Source of the DNA: Streptomyces roseolus | GTDB taxonomy: Bacteria; Actinomycetota; Actinomycetes; Streptomycetales; Streptomycetaceae | Length of the DNA: 64,000 bases | Assembly (NCBI RefSeq): GCF_014649855.1 | Contig: NZ_BMTV01000007.1 | Coordinates: forward strand, 1-64,000 | Direction: 5' to 3' | Shown here: positions 27,419 through 35,642 of the stretch, piece by piece | Numbering within the stretch: the first letter of the stretch is position 1 | Layout: every line of letters begins with the position of its first letter | Notes under the pieces: model-generated | Seen by the model: only the letters and a program-made list of their open reading frames with translations | The model's database searches: none | What the model was told of the DNA's origin: nothing | Translations under genes and position numbers: made by a program

Positions 27419-28453
27419 CTACGGGCAGATGAGCGAAGACCCCCGGGCGGGGGCGTAGTCGGCGACGGAGAGCTTGCTGGGGGCGATGACGTCGCCGGGC
27501 GGCAGCGGCCGGTCCGCGCGCAGCCGCGCGAAGACCTCCGCGGCCCCCTCCTCGTCCCAGCCCACGGTGGATCCGACCCCGTCGATCACCGGGTTGAAGC
27601 CGCGGACCGGCACCGTCGCGAACTCGGTACGGGACGGCCCGAGGGCCTTCAACCGGTTCGCGAGCGTGAGGAGTTCGGACACCGAGACGCCCCGCTCGGC
27701 GGCGGCCGCGCCGCGCAGCGTCGAGGCGAGGGTCCGGAGCTTCGCCGGGTCCCCGAGGATCCCGCCGGAGCGCACCTGCTCCAGCATGTTGACGAGGAAC
27801 TTCTGCTGCTTGCGGATGCGGCCGAAGTCCATCTCCCCGTCGGCCTTCCGCGAGCGCACGTACTGCAGCCCCTCGCCGCCGCCCACGTTCCGGGTGCCGA
27901 CCGGGAGGTCCAGCCCGGTCGCCGGGTCCTTCAGCGGCTTCTGCGTGCAGATGGGCACCCCGTCCTCGACCCGGTCGACGCTGTCCATGAAGCGTCGGAA
28001 GTCGACTTCGAGGTAGCGGTGCACGGGGAGTCCGGTCATCGCCTCCACGGTCTCGATCGCGAGGGCCGGACCGCCTTCCGCGCGCGCCGCGTTGATCTTC
28101 GCGAGGTGGGCGTCGTGGACGGTGCCGGTCCGCCGGTCGGTGTGCGGACCGGGGAGTTCGGCGAGCGAGTCGCGGGGCAGGGAGAGCACGCTCACCCGGT
28201 CGTTCCCGGCGGAGACGTGCACGAGCATGATCGCGTCCGCGCAGTCGCAGTCCGCGCCGCCGAGCCGGAAACGTTCCTTCTCCTCTGCGGTGACCCCCGC
28301 CCGGGAATCGATGCCGACGAGGAGCAGATTGAGTCCCTTGGGGGGAGAGGGGAGTTCGGTGGGTCCGCCGAGGGCGGAGGCGAGGGCTCCGGGGGCGAGC
28401 GCGAGAAGCGCCGCCGGTGCGAGCAGGAGCCGCCACGGACGCGGGAATCTCAT
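27419..28453 (-). CDS. LytR-CpsA-Psr family glycopolymer ligase
   Basis: 344 residues. One N-terminal hydrophobic segment (about 8-28) is followed by the LCP domain. Family blocks are NLLLVGIDSRAG, VLSLPRDSLAEL, KINAARAEGGPALAI and the arginine cluster YVRSRKADGEMDFGRIRKQQKF. LCP enzymes transfer undecaprenyl-linked polymers such as wall teichoic acid, arabinogalactan or capsule onto peptidoglycan. The position between rodlins and near an exopolysaccharide operon suggests that it anchors that polymer. A cysteine pair (ADCDCAD) is unusual. It is divergent from a small unknown gene. Confidence 0.9.
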   Translation of the reverse strand: MRFPRPWRLLLAPAALLALAPGALASALGGPTELPSPPKGLNLLLVGIDSRAGVTAEEKERFRLGGADCDCADAIMLVHVSAGNDRVSVLSLPRDSLAELPGPHTDRRTGTVHDAHLAKINAARAEGGPALAIETVEAMTGLPVHRYLEVDFRRFMDSVDRVEDGVPICTQKPLKDPATGLDLPVGTRNVGGGEGLQYVRSRKADGEMDFGRIRKQQKFLVNMLEQVRSGGILGDPAKLRTLASTLRGAAAAERGVSVSELLTLANRLKALGPSRTEFATVPVRGFNPVIDGVGSTVGWDEEGAAEVFARLRADRPLPPGDVIAPSKLSVADYAPARGSSLICP

Positions 28454-28571
28454 GCCCGCACGCTATTTCGACCCCGCTCGCACACAGTTGCGCGACGCGG
28501 TGCCGGGTGTGTGAATCACTCCGTTGCGAGGCTTGTGTAATGATGCGGGAATAGCAGCGGAAGGAGCGAGA

Positions 28572-28799
28572 ATGACGCCGCCGGTTCCCGGTAATCCCGG
28601 GAAATGGGAACGGATGGCCTTCATTCCGAAGAGCCGGTACGTGAGCGATCCGCCGACCGTCGACCCGGCCCCGTCCACCCGGCAATTCCCGGTCTATTCC
28701 GCCCTGGTGACCCAGTGGGTGCAGGAGGGGCGGGCGGTGCCGGGCATGCCGGACCGGGAGTGGGAGCGCCTGATGTCCACGCCCGTCTGGCCGCGTTAG
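28572..28799 (+). CDS. Small hypothetical protein between rodlins
   Basis: 75 residues with no signal peptide. It is rich in proline and tryptophan: GNPGKWERMAFIPKSRYVSD near the start and VTQWVQEGRAVPGMPDREWE near the end. GGAG six bases before the ATG supports translation. It is divergent from the LCP gene, converges with rodlin 2, and shares a bidirectional terminator with it. I do not recognise a family. The lack of export signal contrasts with nearly all neighbours. Confidence 0.65.
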   Translation: MTPPVPGNPGKWERMAFIPKSRYVSDPPTVDPAPSTRQFPVYSALVTQWVQEGRAVPGMPDREWERLMSTPVWPR

Positions 28800-28816
28800 C
28801 GGGCCCGGTACGCGCG

Positions 28817-28845
28817 GAGGGGCCGCCCCGGCGGGGCGGCCCCTC
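28817..28845. terminator. Bidirectional terminator
   Basis: GAGGGGCCGCCCC and GGGGCGGCCCCTC form a thirteen-base perfect stem with a three-base loop, between the small hypothetical gene and rodlin 2. Confidence 0.88.
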
Positions 28846-28857
28846 GACGCGCGGTCG

Positions 28858-29268
28858 TCAGCTGTTGCCGACGCCGTTGCCCGAGAGGATCGGGATGTCC
28901 TCCAGGATGTGCGACAGCGGCTCGTCGCCCTTGGCCTGCGTCGAGTTCTCGACGCACTGCTGGTTCTGCGGGGAGGACAGGACGTTGACGTCCTGGACCG
29001 CGATCGGGATCGCGCCGACCAGCGAACCGGCGTTGAGCTTCGCCGGCAGACCGATGCACGGCTTGTTCAGGGAGCCCTGGACCAGCGCGAACTGCGGGCT
29101 CATGTTCCCGTACGTGTAGGAGTTGCCGTACTCCTGGTGGGCGAAGTTGCCGCTCTTGGAGGTGGTGCCTCCGTCGTCGGCGATGGCGAGGGCGGGGGTG
29201 GCCGCGGCGGCGGTGGCGCCGACGATCGAGGCGGCGGCGGCCGCAGTGGCCATGACCTTCTTGATCAC
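28858..29268 (-). CDS. Rodlin, copy 2
   Basis: 136 residues with a signal peptide ending PALA (about 28). It has the same conserved blocks as copy 1: [19 protein letters not shown], the [15 protein letters not shown] segment and ILEDIPILSGNGVGNS at the C-terminus. Both cysteines are present. It is divergent from rodlin 3 with about 220 bases between start codons, the arrangement known for rdlA/rdlB in S. coelicolor. Each has its own sigma-BldN-like promoter in that space. Copies 1 and 2 are closer to each other than to copy 3. Confidence 0.95.
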   Translation of the reverse strand: MIKKVMATAAAAASIVGATAAAATPALAIADDGGTTSKSGNFAHQEYGNSYTYGNMSPQFALVQGSLNKPCIGLPAKLNAGSLVGAIPIAVQDVNVLSSPQNQQCVENSTQAKGDEPLSHILEDIPILSGNGVGNS

Positions 29269-29312
29269 GGGAGTTCCCTTCTAGAACCGGCTCCGTGCAG
29301 GGAGCCCCCTGG

Positions 29313-29339
29313 TCAACTGGCTTCGGAGCGCTGGGTTCC
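29313..29339 (-). promoter_or_regulatory. Sigma-BldN-like promoter of rodlin 2
   Basis: Leftward CGGAAC and GTTGA with 17 bases between GGAAC and GTTGA, 45 bases before the ATG. The flanking AGCCAGTTGACC resembles the sequence at rodlin 1 (GGCCAGTTGATC). Confidence 0.7.
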
Positions 29340-29411
29340 GCCCGGTCACCCCATTGGCGGAGCGCGCGCGGCAGCGCTCGTCGCGGCGCCCAGTCGATCG
29401 GGTGAAGCGCC

Positions 29412-29438
29412 GGAACCTCCGCCCCCGCCCGCAGTTGA
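29412..29438 (+). promoter_or_regulatory. Sigma-BldN-like promoter of rodlin 3
   Basis: Rightward CGGAAC and GTTGA, again with exactly 17 bases between GGAAC and GTTGA, about 50 bases before the GTG start. It lies back to back with the promoter of rodlin 2, their -35 elements being about 70 bases apart. Confidence 0.7.
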
Positions 29439-29487
29439 TCCCGTCGCATCAATCACGTCGATTGGTGGGAAGAGAAACGGAATCACC

Positions 29488-29901
29488 GTGATCAAGAAGA
29501 TGATGACGGCCGCGGCCGTCACCGCTTCGGCCGTCGGCGTCGCCGCCGCGGCCGCCGCTCCCGCGATGGCCATCGCCAACGACGGCGGCACGACCTCCCT
29601 CTCCGGGAACGGCGCCCACCAGTCGTTCGGCAACTCGAAGACCAAGGGCGACATGAGCCCGCAGTTCTCGGCGGTCCAGGGCTCGCTGAACAAGCTCTGC
29701 CTGGGCGTCCCGGTCAAGGGCAACGTCGGCTCGGTCGTCGGCGTCCTCGTCCCGGTCGCCGTCCAGGACATCAACGTCCTGTCCTCCCCGCAGAACCAGC
29801 AGTGCGTCGAGAACTCGACGCAGGCCAAGGGCGACGAGCCGCTGTCGCACCTCGTGGAGGACATCCCGGTCCTCTCCGGCAACGGCATCGGCAACAGCTG
29901 A
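29488..29901 (+). CDS. Rodlin, copy 3 (divergent)
   Basis: 137 residues from GTG. A signal peptide ends PAMA (about 28). The core retains SPQFSAVQGSLNKLCLGVP and the [15 protein letters not shown] segment, but the usual NKPC is NKLC, and the stretch after it (VKGNVGSVVGVLVPVAVQD) is one residue longer than in copies 1 and 2. Both cysteines remain. It is transcribed toward the first chaplin. Orthologous rodlins come as a pair in S. coelicolor, so a third copy suggests duplication or specialisation. Confidence 0.94.
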   Translation: MIKKMMTAAAVTASAVGVAAAAAAPAMAIANDGGTTSLSGNGAHQSFGNSKTKGDMSPQFSAVQGSLNKLCLGVPVKGNVGSVVGVLVPVAVQDINVLSSPQNQQCVENSTQAKGDEPLSHLVEDIPVLSGNGIGNS

Positions 29902-29920
29902 TCCGGTAAAAGCGAACCGC

Positions 29921-29950
29921 AGGGCCGGAGGAATTCCTTCCTCCGGCCCT
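29921..29950 (+). terminator. Terminator after rodlin 3
   Basis: AGGGCCGGAGG and CCTCCGGCCCT form an eleven-base perfect stem around an AT-rich loop, 20 bases after the stop. Confidence 0.88.
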
Positions 29951-30080
29951 GTGTCGTGCGCGCCAACGGAGTGAATGCCCGGCCGGGCAACGCGAATTCC
30001 GGTTTCCTTCGCGGCAGTTTGTCGTTGTCCGTGTGAGCGACGGAAGCCGATCTTCCGCCGCGGAAAAGGAGCCAGACGAA

Positions 30081-30314
30081 ATGAAGTGCAAGAAGGCTGC
30101 CGCCGTCATCGCCGGAGTCATCATGGCCATGGGCGCGGCCACCCCCGCCTTCGCCGACGCCGAGGCGGCCGGTGCGGCCATCGGTTCGCCGGGTGTCCTC
30201 TCGGGCAACGTCGTCCAGGTCCCGATCCACGTGCCGATCAACGTCTGCGGCAACAGCATCAACGTCATCGGCGCGCTGAACCCGGCCTTCGGCAACGTCT
30301 GCGTCAACGACTGA
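30081..30314 (+). CDS. Short chaplin, copy 1
   Basis: 77 residues. A signal peptide ends AFA (about 25), leaving a mature protein of about 52. The chaplin domain begins GSPGVLSGNVVQVPIHVPIN and continues VCGNSINVIGALNPAFGNVC with the two conserved cysteines that form a disulfide. There is no sorting signal, so it is a secreted short chaplin that assembles into amyloid-like surface film. AAAAGGAG precedes the ATG. A weak promoter match (GGTTTC, 16 bases, CGTTGT at 30001-30028) lies at the usual distance. Assignment to ChpE-H by letter is not possible. Confidence 0.96.
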   Translation: MKCKKAAAVIAGVIMAMGAATPAFADAEAAGAAIGSPGVLSGNVVQVPIHVPINVCGNSINVIGALNPAFGNVCVND

Positions 30315-30347
30315 TCCAGACCGCCGCGGCGGAGTCCACGGCAACCA

Positions 30348-30382
30348 CCGGCCCCGGGAGGCACACCGCCTCCCGGGGCCGG
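30348..30382. terminator. Strong terminator after chaplin 1
   Basis: CCGGCCCCGGGAGGC and GCCTCCCGGGGCCGG form a fifteen-base perfect stem around a short ACACC loop. It could also stop transcription entering from the leftward pseudogene. Confidence 0.88.
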
Positions 30383-30454
30383 CCCCTTTCCATGCCCGTC
30401 CGCCCGCCCGCCGCTGTCCGCCGCCGCCCGCCCGCCGCCGCCCGCCCGCCGCCG

Positions 30455-30781
30455 CGCGGCCGGCGAACCGGTCGCCGTGGGCGGCGAAGAAGGAGGCCGG
30501 GAGCGGGACGCCGTGATCGGCCGCACGCCCCGGGCGGCCGCGTAGGCGTCGAGCCCGTACGCCCCTGCCGGGGCGGGCGGAGAGCCGCGAGGCCCACGGC
30601 TCGGACTTCGGGAACATGCCGGAGGGCGTGGTGTGCCAGGGCTCCATGGGCCGGCCGAGGGCGACCGGGTCGAGGCCGCGGGCCGCCGCGTGCGCGGCTA
30701 CCGAGAGCCCACAGGAGCCGGCCCGACGGCCGTCGGGCCGTGGACCGGATGCGCGTACGTCCTCGTGCCTTCCTTCTTCAT
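30455..30781 (-). pseudogene. Decayed FAD/NAD(P)-dependent oxidoreductase gene
   Basis: Leftward reading gives recognisable flavoprotein pieces in different frames. Starting from an ATG that overlaps the ATP-grasp stop, there is MKKEGTRTYAHP. Then, after a frameshift, CGLSVAAHAAARGLDPVALG joins RPMEPWHTTPSGMFPKSEPW. After another shift comes GAYGLDAYAAARGV. A third shift gives DHGVPLPASFFAAHGDRFAG. These resemble the N-terminal quarter of FAD-dependent oxidoreductases with GAGPxGLSVAAHA and KSEPWAS motifs. Stop codons and three shifts make it nonfunctional. The rest is missing and replaced by GC-rich repeats. The overlapping start suggests it was the second gene of an operon with the ATP-grasp gene. 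Confidence 0.7.
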
Positions 30782-32097
30782 CGCCGGGTGAGCCGGGCGG
30801 GGGAGGAGGGGCGGCCCGCGGGGCGGGGGAGGGTGACCGGGTGCCGGGGCCGGCGGGCCGCGAGCCGCCGGCGGACCGCCGCCAGGGCCCGGCGCAGCAG
30901 ATGGGCGCACCAGGCGCGGCCCATGGCGAGCGCGGGCGCCGGGTCGTCGGCGGCGCACCAGGCGCGCTCGGTGCGCTCGGCGGGCTGCCGGGCGGTGCCG
31001 GGTCCGGGGGCGTACCGGCGGCGCGGGGAGGCGAGCAGCGAGAGCGCCGCGTAGTTCTCGACGACGAACCGGCGGCCGTACGCGGGGGAGAGCGGCGGCA
31101 CCGGGCGCCCGGAGAGGTCCAGGTGCAGGGCCCGCACCACGTCGAGGCCCCCGCGGTCGGCGAAGAGCCGGAACTGGGCGCCGGGGCGGGGGTTGAAGTC
31201 GAGCAGGTGGTACGCGCCGGTGTCCGGGTCGAGCCGGAAGTCGAGGTCGCAGACGCCCCGGTGGCCGAGGGCTTCGAGCAGCCCGCGGGCGAGCCGGTCC
31301 ACCTCGGGGTTGGGCGTCCAGCGGCCCACGGCGGTGAGCCCGGCCCCGTCCGGCCAGGACCGCTCCTTGCGGCCGGTGGCCCCGACGGCGCAGCGGCCGG
31401 CGGAGTCCGCGTACCCGTGGAAGAACCAGTCGAGGTCCCGGCCCGGCGGCAGCAGCTCCTGGAGCAGCAGCCGGCTGCCGGCCTGTGGGGTGCGGCGGTA
31501 CAGCTCCCGCGCCTCGGCCGGCGAGCGGAGGATCGTCGTACTGCGCAGTCCCGAACCGGTGGGCAGCAGCCAGGGGCGGCTCCACTTGGCGACCACCGGC
31601 AGGCCGAGCGACCAGGCCATGGCGGCGGCCTCCTCGGCGTCGGCGGGGAGGCCGGTGCGCGGGTGGGGCAGGCCCAGCTCGGCGCAGACCCCGGCGAGCC
31701 GGGCCTTGTCCGCGACCCGCAGCAGCTGCTCCTCGGTCCGCTCGGGCAGCAGGAACCTGCCCGCGAGCTCGGTGCGGCGGCGGGCGAGCGCGAGGGCGCT
31801 GACGTCGTCCAGCGGCACGGCCAGCACCGGACCCGACGCGGTGCCGGCGACCTCATCGGCGATCCGGCGCAGCAGCGCGGCCAGTTCGGTGGAGGCCGTG
31901 GAGGCGGGCCGGACGTGGACCGAGCGGACGTACCGCGAACGGGCGACGGGGCTGTCGCGGGACTCGACGACCGCGTGCACGGGGATCCCGGCCCGGCCCA
32001 GGGAGCGGGCCGCCCCGAGGGTCCCGTGGTGGAAGGGGTTCCGGTCGAGCCGCACGAGGACTGCGGGTACGCGGGTGTCGAAAGGCGGCACGGCCAT
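30778..32097 (-). CDS. ATP-grasp family ligase
   Basis: 439 residues. An N-terminal nucleotide-binding-like domain (about 10-130) is followed by an ATP-grasp core with KWSRPWLLPTGSGLR as the lysine and glycine-rich loop. Metal-binding acidic residues appear in CDLDFRLDPDTG and LLDFNPRPGAQF. The last 90 residues are basic. Such proteins ligate a carboxylate to an amine or other nucleophile with ATP; the substrate is unknown. It is divergent from the stalked GH26-like gene, and its former partner gene downstream is decayed. A role in modifying the nearby polysaccharide is possible but unproven. Confidence 0.85.
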   Translation of the reverse strand: MAVPPFDTRVPAVLVRLDRNPFHHGTLGAARSLGRAGIPVHAVVESRDSPVARSRYVRSVHVRPASTASTELAALLRRIADEVAGTASGPVLAVPLDDVSALALARRRTELAGRFLLPERTEEQLLRVADKARLAGVCAELGLPHPRTGLPADAEEAAAMAWSLGLPVVAKWSRPWLLPTGSGLRSTTILRSPAEARELYRRTPQAGSRLLLQELLPPGRDLDWFFHGYADSAGRCAVGATGRKERSWPDGAGLTAVGRWTPNPEVDRLARGLLEALGHRGVCDLDFRLDPDTGAYHLLDFNPRPGAQFRLFADRGGLDVVRALHLDLSGRPVPPLSPAYGRRFVVENYAALSLLASPRRRYAPGPGTARQPAERTERAWCAADDPAPALAMGRAWCAHLLRRALAAVRRRLAARRPRHPVTLPRPAGRPSSPARLTRR

Positions 32098-32250
32098 GGC
32101 CCCTTCATCTCGGGTGCCCCAAGTGGGCGATGAAATCCTCTAATGGACTACGGAGAGAAGGAAAGCCGCGTTCACGGTCGGCTCATTAGGAATACTTTCA
32201 GAACATCGGATTGACTGTGCGTCAAGCGGCGTGTGTCTGAAGGAGCGGCC

Positions 32251-33771
32251 ATGGAACCTGTCGGAGGAACACCGAGAAGAACAAGAACATGGCTGGGGGT
32301 GATCACCGCCGGCCTCCTCGTCTCGGGCTCGGTCGTGCTGTCGGCACCCGCCCACGCCGCCGCGTCCCCCATGACGGAGGATCCCGGTAAGGCTCTCCCC
32401 GCCGTCTCGGCCATGGGCGCCTTCCTCGATTCCGGTTCGCGGGGCGTCAGCCGGATCGCCGAGCTGGAGCGCTGGCTCGGCGGCCGCGAGCTCCGCGTCG
32501 GCCACACCTACCTGCCCGGCGACCTCTGGTCCAACATCGAGGGCCCGCCCGGCTTCCTCGACGCCTGGGCCGACTGGCGCAACGCCAAACGGGACCGGAT
32601 CTTCGTCCTCAACGTCCCGATGCTGGAACGCAACGAGGCCGGCGTCTCCGACCAGGAGGTACGCCGCCAGCTCCAGCTCGGCGCGGCCGGCTACTACGAC
32701 CACCACTTCCGCACCCTCGCGCAGCGGCTCGTCGAGGCGGGGGCCCTGGACCCGGTCCTCATCCTCGGCTGGGAGATGAACGGCACCACCTACACCCATC
32801 GCTGCGGGCCCGACCCGACGGCCTGGAAGAAGTACTGGAACCGGATCGTCACGACCATGCGGTCCGTGCCCGGCCAGCGGTTCCGCTTCGACTTCAACCC
32901 GAGCCGCGGCCGGGACGCCGTGCCGTGGACCGAGTGCTACCCCGGCGACGACGTCGTCGACATCATCGGCATGGACTCGTACGACCAGCCGCCCGGTTCG
33001 GATTTCGACCGGCACGTGAACGAGCCGTACGGGCTCCAGAAACAGGTCGATTTCGCGGCCGAGCACGGAAAGCAGATCTCCTATCCCGAATGGGGGCTCT
33101 TCCGGAACGGCGACAACCCGACGTACATGCGGCGCATGCTGGAATGGATCCGGCAGCACAAGCCGCTCTACCACACCATCACGGACTATTGCCCGCACGG
33201 CGTCTGGCAGTGCGACGACAATCCGCAGTCGTCACGGGTGTTCCGGGAGATGCTGTACGGGGCGGAGCCTTCGGTGCCGGTGGATCCGGTCGACCCCGTG
33301 GACCCGGTGGATCCTGTCGACCCGGTGGATCCGGTGGACCCGACGGTTCCCGAGCCGAAGCCTGAGCCGAAGCCGAAGCCGGAACCGAAGCCGGAACCGA
33401 AGCCGGAACCGAAGCCGGAACCGAAGCCGGAACCGAAGCCTGAGCCCAAGCCCGAGCCCGAGCCGAAGCCCGAGCCCAAGCCGGAACCGAAGCCTGAGCC
33501 GAAGCCCGAGCCCAAGCCGGAACCGAAGCCTGAGCCGAAGCCCGAGCCCAAGCCGGAACCGAAGCCTGAGCCCAAGCCTGAACCCAAGCCCGAGCCCAAG
33601 CCCGACTGTTGGGAGGTCGAGCTCGGGGACTGGGTGGAGAGCTGGCTCGGCGGGCCGGTGTGCGTGTCCGAGGAGACCGGCTGGAAGGACGAGCCGAAGC
33701 TCGACCTCGACCTGGGCCTGAAGCTGGACCTCGTCTGGAAGGAGGCCCTGAACGGCGCCTGGCCGTTCTGA
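32251..33771 (+). CDS. Secreted GH26-like glycoside hydrolase with Pro/Lys/Glu stalk
   Basis: 506 residues. A signal peptide ends AHAA (about 38). The catalytic domain (about 55-330) has GWEMNG with the candidate acid/base Glu175 and SYPEWG with the candidate nucleophile Glu280, the pattern of GH26 beta-mannanases. Four conserved cysteines lie in HRCGPD, ECYPG and YCPHGVWQC. After the domain come about seven VDP units and about 85 residues of alternating PEPK, then a Trp/Cys-containing end. AAGGAG precedes the ATG by six bases. It converges with the exopolysaccharide operon, so it may trim that polymer. Substrate is unknown. Confidence 0.85.
   Translation: MEPVGGTPRRTRTWLGVITAGLLVSGSVVLSAPAHAAASPMTEDPGKALPAVSAMGAFLDSGSRGVSRIAELERWLGGRELRVGHTYLPGDLWSNIEGPPGFLDAWADWRNAKRDRIFVLNVPMLERNEAGVSDQEVRRQLQLGAAGYYDHHFRTLAQRLVEAGALDPVLILGWEMNGTTYTHRCGPDPTAWKKYWNRIVTTMRSVPGQRFRFDFNPSRGRDAVPWTECYPGDDVVDIIGMDSYDQPPGSDFDRHVNEPYGLQKQVDFAAEHGKQISYPEWGLFRNGDNPTYMRRMLEWIRQHKPLYHTITDYCPHGVWQCDDNPQSSRVFREMLYGAEPSVPVDPVDPVDPVDPVDPVDPVDPTVPEPKPEPKPKPEPKPEPKPEPKPEPKPEPKPEPKPEPEPKPEPKPEPKPEPKPEPKPEPKPEPKPEPKPEPKPEPKPEPKPEPKPDCWEVELGDWVESWLGGPVCVSEETGWKDEPKLDLDLGLKLDLVWKEALNGAWPF
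33283..33606 (+). repeat. In-frame VDP and PEPK codon repeats
   Basis: Six-base units GTGGAYCC-type (33283-33345) and CCNGARCCNAAG twelve-base units (about 33350-33606) encode the stalk of the GH26-like protein. Synonymous variation between copies is moderate, so the array is likely to change length by slippage or recombination. Confidence 0.85.
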
Positions 33772-33774
33772 CGG

Positions 33775-34923
33775 TCAGCCGCCCGGCGCGGACGCGGGCG
33801 CGCGGCCGGGGAGGCGGGCGAGGAGCCGGCCGGCCCAGGCCCGCTCCCGCGCCTGCCGGGCCGCCCAGCGCCGGGCGTCCGCCGCGCCCGCGCGGAGCCA
33901 GAGCAGCGGGGCCGTACCACGGGCGGTGAGCAGCAGCCGCCGGTTGCGGACCGGCTCCGGTCGCCAGTGCTGCTTGTACGGTTCGCTGCCCCGCAGCATG
34001 CTCAGCGTGGCCCGGCCGCCCGCGCTGGTCTCCCGGGCCCCGTGCCGCAGCAGCATCGCGGCGACGTCGACCTTCCGTTCCCGCAGCACCGGGTCGGCGC
34101 CGTACAGGTAGCCGCCGGCGAGGCGCGGGGACATCAGGGTGAGGTCGGCGGCGACGACGTCCCCGCCGAGCCGGAACTCGGTGACCATCGCGTCGCCCCG
34201 CTCCACCATGGGCCGGACCGCCCGTGCCAGGTGCTGGGCGAACCGCTCGCTGGTGTGCTCGGCGGTCACGCCGCGGCCCCGCCACTGGAGCTGGTGGAGG
34301 GTGAGCAGGCGGTCGAGGGCGGCCGGCACGTCGGGGCCGGTCACCACGTGCGCGTCGATGCCGAGCGCGTCGAGTTTGCGCAGCTTGGCGCGGACCCGCT
34401 GGGCCTTCCCGGACGGGATCCGTTCGAGCAGGCCCTCCATGGGGACGGCCGGCAGCTCCAGGCAGAGCGAGTCGGGGAGCCGGCGGCGCGGTCCGCGCCA
34501 GTGCGCGAAGACCCGTTCGGCGGCGGCGCCGGGCCGCACCTCCCGCAGGTCGACCACCGCGCCCCGGGCCGCCCGGGCGACGGCGGCGGCCAGCGCGGCG
34601 GCCGCCTCGGGGCGCTCGTCGTCGAGGAGGACGTCGGTGAAGTCGGTGATGGCGCCGCCGAGCTGGGTGAGCACGGGCAGCGGCCCGCGCGCCCGCATCA
34701 GGGGTGCCGCCGCGACCAGCGCGCCGGAGCCGTCCCGTACGAGCACCACCCGCAGCGCGCCGGGACGGCCGTACGACACCCACCAGGAGTGCAGCCAGGA
34801 GTGGGACTGGAAGGGGGTCGCCGAGGAGCAGCGCCCGTACAGCGCCGTCCATTCGGCCGCCAGCCGCCCGAAGGCCTCCGTGTCACGGCAGAGTTCGGTC
34901 CGCAGGGTTCTTCCCAAGGTCAC
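33775..34923 (-). CDS. FemAB/BioF2-like acyltransferase (GNAT fold)
   Basis: 382 residues resembling the CelD/Acetyltransf_6 family. The N-terminal half has [19 protein letters not shown]. The C-terminal half has [18 protein letters not shown], then [20 protein letters not shown] and [20 protein letters not shown], typical of the second GNAT domain. It would transfer an acyl or aminoacyl group, here probably onto sugar residues of the polymer. It is the last gene of the nine-gene operon, overlapping the Wzz-like gene by four bases, and ends three bases from the GH26-like gene. Confidence 0.86.
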   Translation of the reverse strand: MTLGRTLRTELCRDTEAFGRLAAEWTALYGRCSSATPFQSHSWLHSWWVSYGRPGALRVVLVRDGSGALVAAAPLMRARGPLPVLTQLGGAITDFTDVLLDDERPEAAAALAAAVARAARGAVVDLREVRPGAAAERVFAHWRGPRRRLPDSLCLELPAVPMEGLLERIPSGKAQRVRAKLRKLDALGIDAHVVTGPDVPAALDRLLTLHQLQWRGRGVTAEHTSERFAQHLARAVRPMVERGDAMVTEFRLGGDVVAADLTLMSPRLAGGYLYGADPVLRERKVDVAAMLLRHGARETSAGGRATLSMLRGSEPYKQHWRPEPVRNRRLLLTARGTAPLLWLRAGAADARRWAARQARERAWAGRLLARLPGRAPASAPGG

Positions 34924-35588
34924 ACCGCCTCCGGCTGGTGGGCGGCGGGCGCGGGCACCGCGGCGCCCGTGGCCGCCGCGGGACGGGAGTGGCGGCCCTC
35001 GGCGCGTCCGGCGGACCGCCTCGGGCGGACGAGCAGCGCGAGCCCGCCGAGCAGCCCGCCGGCGCAGGCGCCGACGAGTGCGGAGAGCGGCGCGGACGGC
35101 GACACGGGGGCGGTCGGCTTGGTCGCCCGGGAGAACTGGACGACCTTGACGCCGGTGCTGCCGGCGACGTGCGAGGAGTTGAGGACGAGCGCGCGGGCCA
35201 CGCCGTCGGCGATCGACACCGCCTTCGACGGCTTCGACGCCCGGGCGGTGAGGGAGATCATCGGCGCGTCCGGGGAGGTCTCGGCCTGGACGCTCTCGCG
35301 GAGGGTGGCGGCGCTGACGCCGGCCCAGACCTGGGCGTCGCCGGTGACCGCGATGTCGGTGGCGACCCGGCCGTACGCCTGGGCGAAGCCGAGCGCCGCC
35401 GCCGGGTCGGACTTCTCGCCGGGGACGACGATGACGTAGCTGGTGGCGGCGTACTCGGGGGTCTTCAGGGCCCCGTAGCCGCCGCCGAGCGCGGCCCCGG
35501 CGACCACGGCGGCGGGCAGCACCGCCCAGCGGCCGGGGGAGCGCAGGGGGGCGGGCACGCGTGCGGCGCGGGGTGGGGTGGTGGTCAT
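34920..35588 (-). CDS. Wzz/YveK-like chain-length or export protein
   Basis: 222 residues with membrane helices at about 20-42 and 165-188, enclosing a periplasmic-side region of about 120 residues. This is the Wzz topology. The first helix is followed by LKTPEYAATSYVIVVPGE, and the second by a basic cytoplasmic tail. No tyrosine kinase domain or tyrosine-rich tail is present. It likely regulates chain length or export of the polysaccharide. ATGA overlap with the acyltransferase gene shows coupling. Confidence 0.84.
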   Translation of the reverse strand: MTTTPPRAARVPAPLRSPGRWAVLPAAVVAGAALGGGYGALKTPEYAATSYVIVVPGEKSDPAAALGFAQAYGRVATDIAVTGDAQVWAGVSAATLRESVQAETSPDAPMISLTARASKPSKAVSIADGVARALVLNSSHVAGSTGVKVVQFSRATKPTAPVSPSAPLSALVGACAGGLLGGLALLVRPRRSAGRAEGRHSRPAAATGAAVPAPAAHQPEAV

Positions 35589-35642
35589 GACGGGCTCTCT
35601 CGCTGGGACGGGCAGGGGATTCGAAGGCGTTTCAGGGGGTGC

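Noticed and set aside
29346..32108. Leftward open frame of 920 codons across rodlin 3, chaplin 1 and the ATP-grasp gene
   Set aside because: It runs opposite to two certain secreted proteins and out of frame with the ATP-grasp gene. Only the short flavoprotein-like pieces inside it have meaning, and they are reported as a pseudogene.
33283..33606. Tandem repeats that could suggest a minisatellite or noncoding repeat
   Set aside because: They continue the reading frame of the GH26-like protein without a stop and encode a regular stalk.
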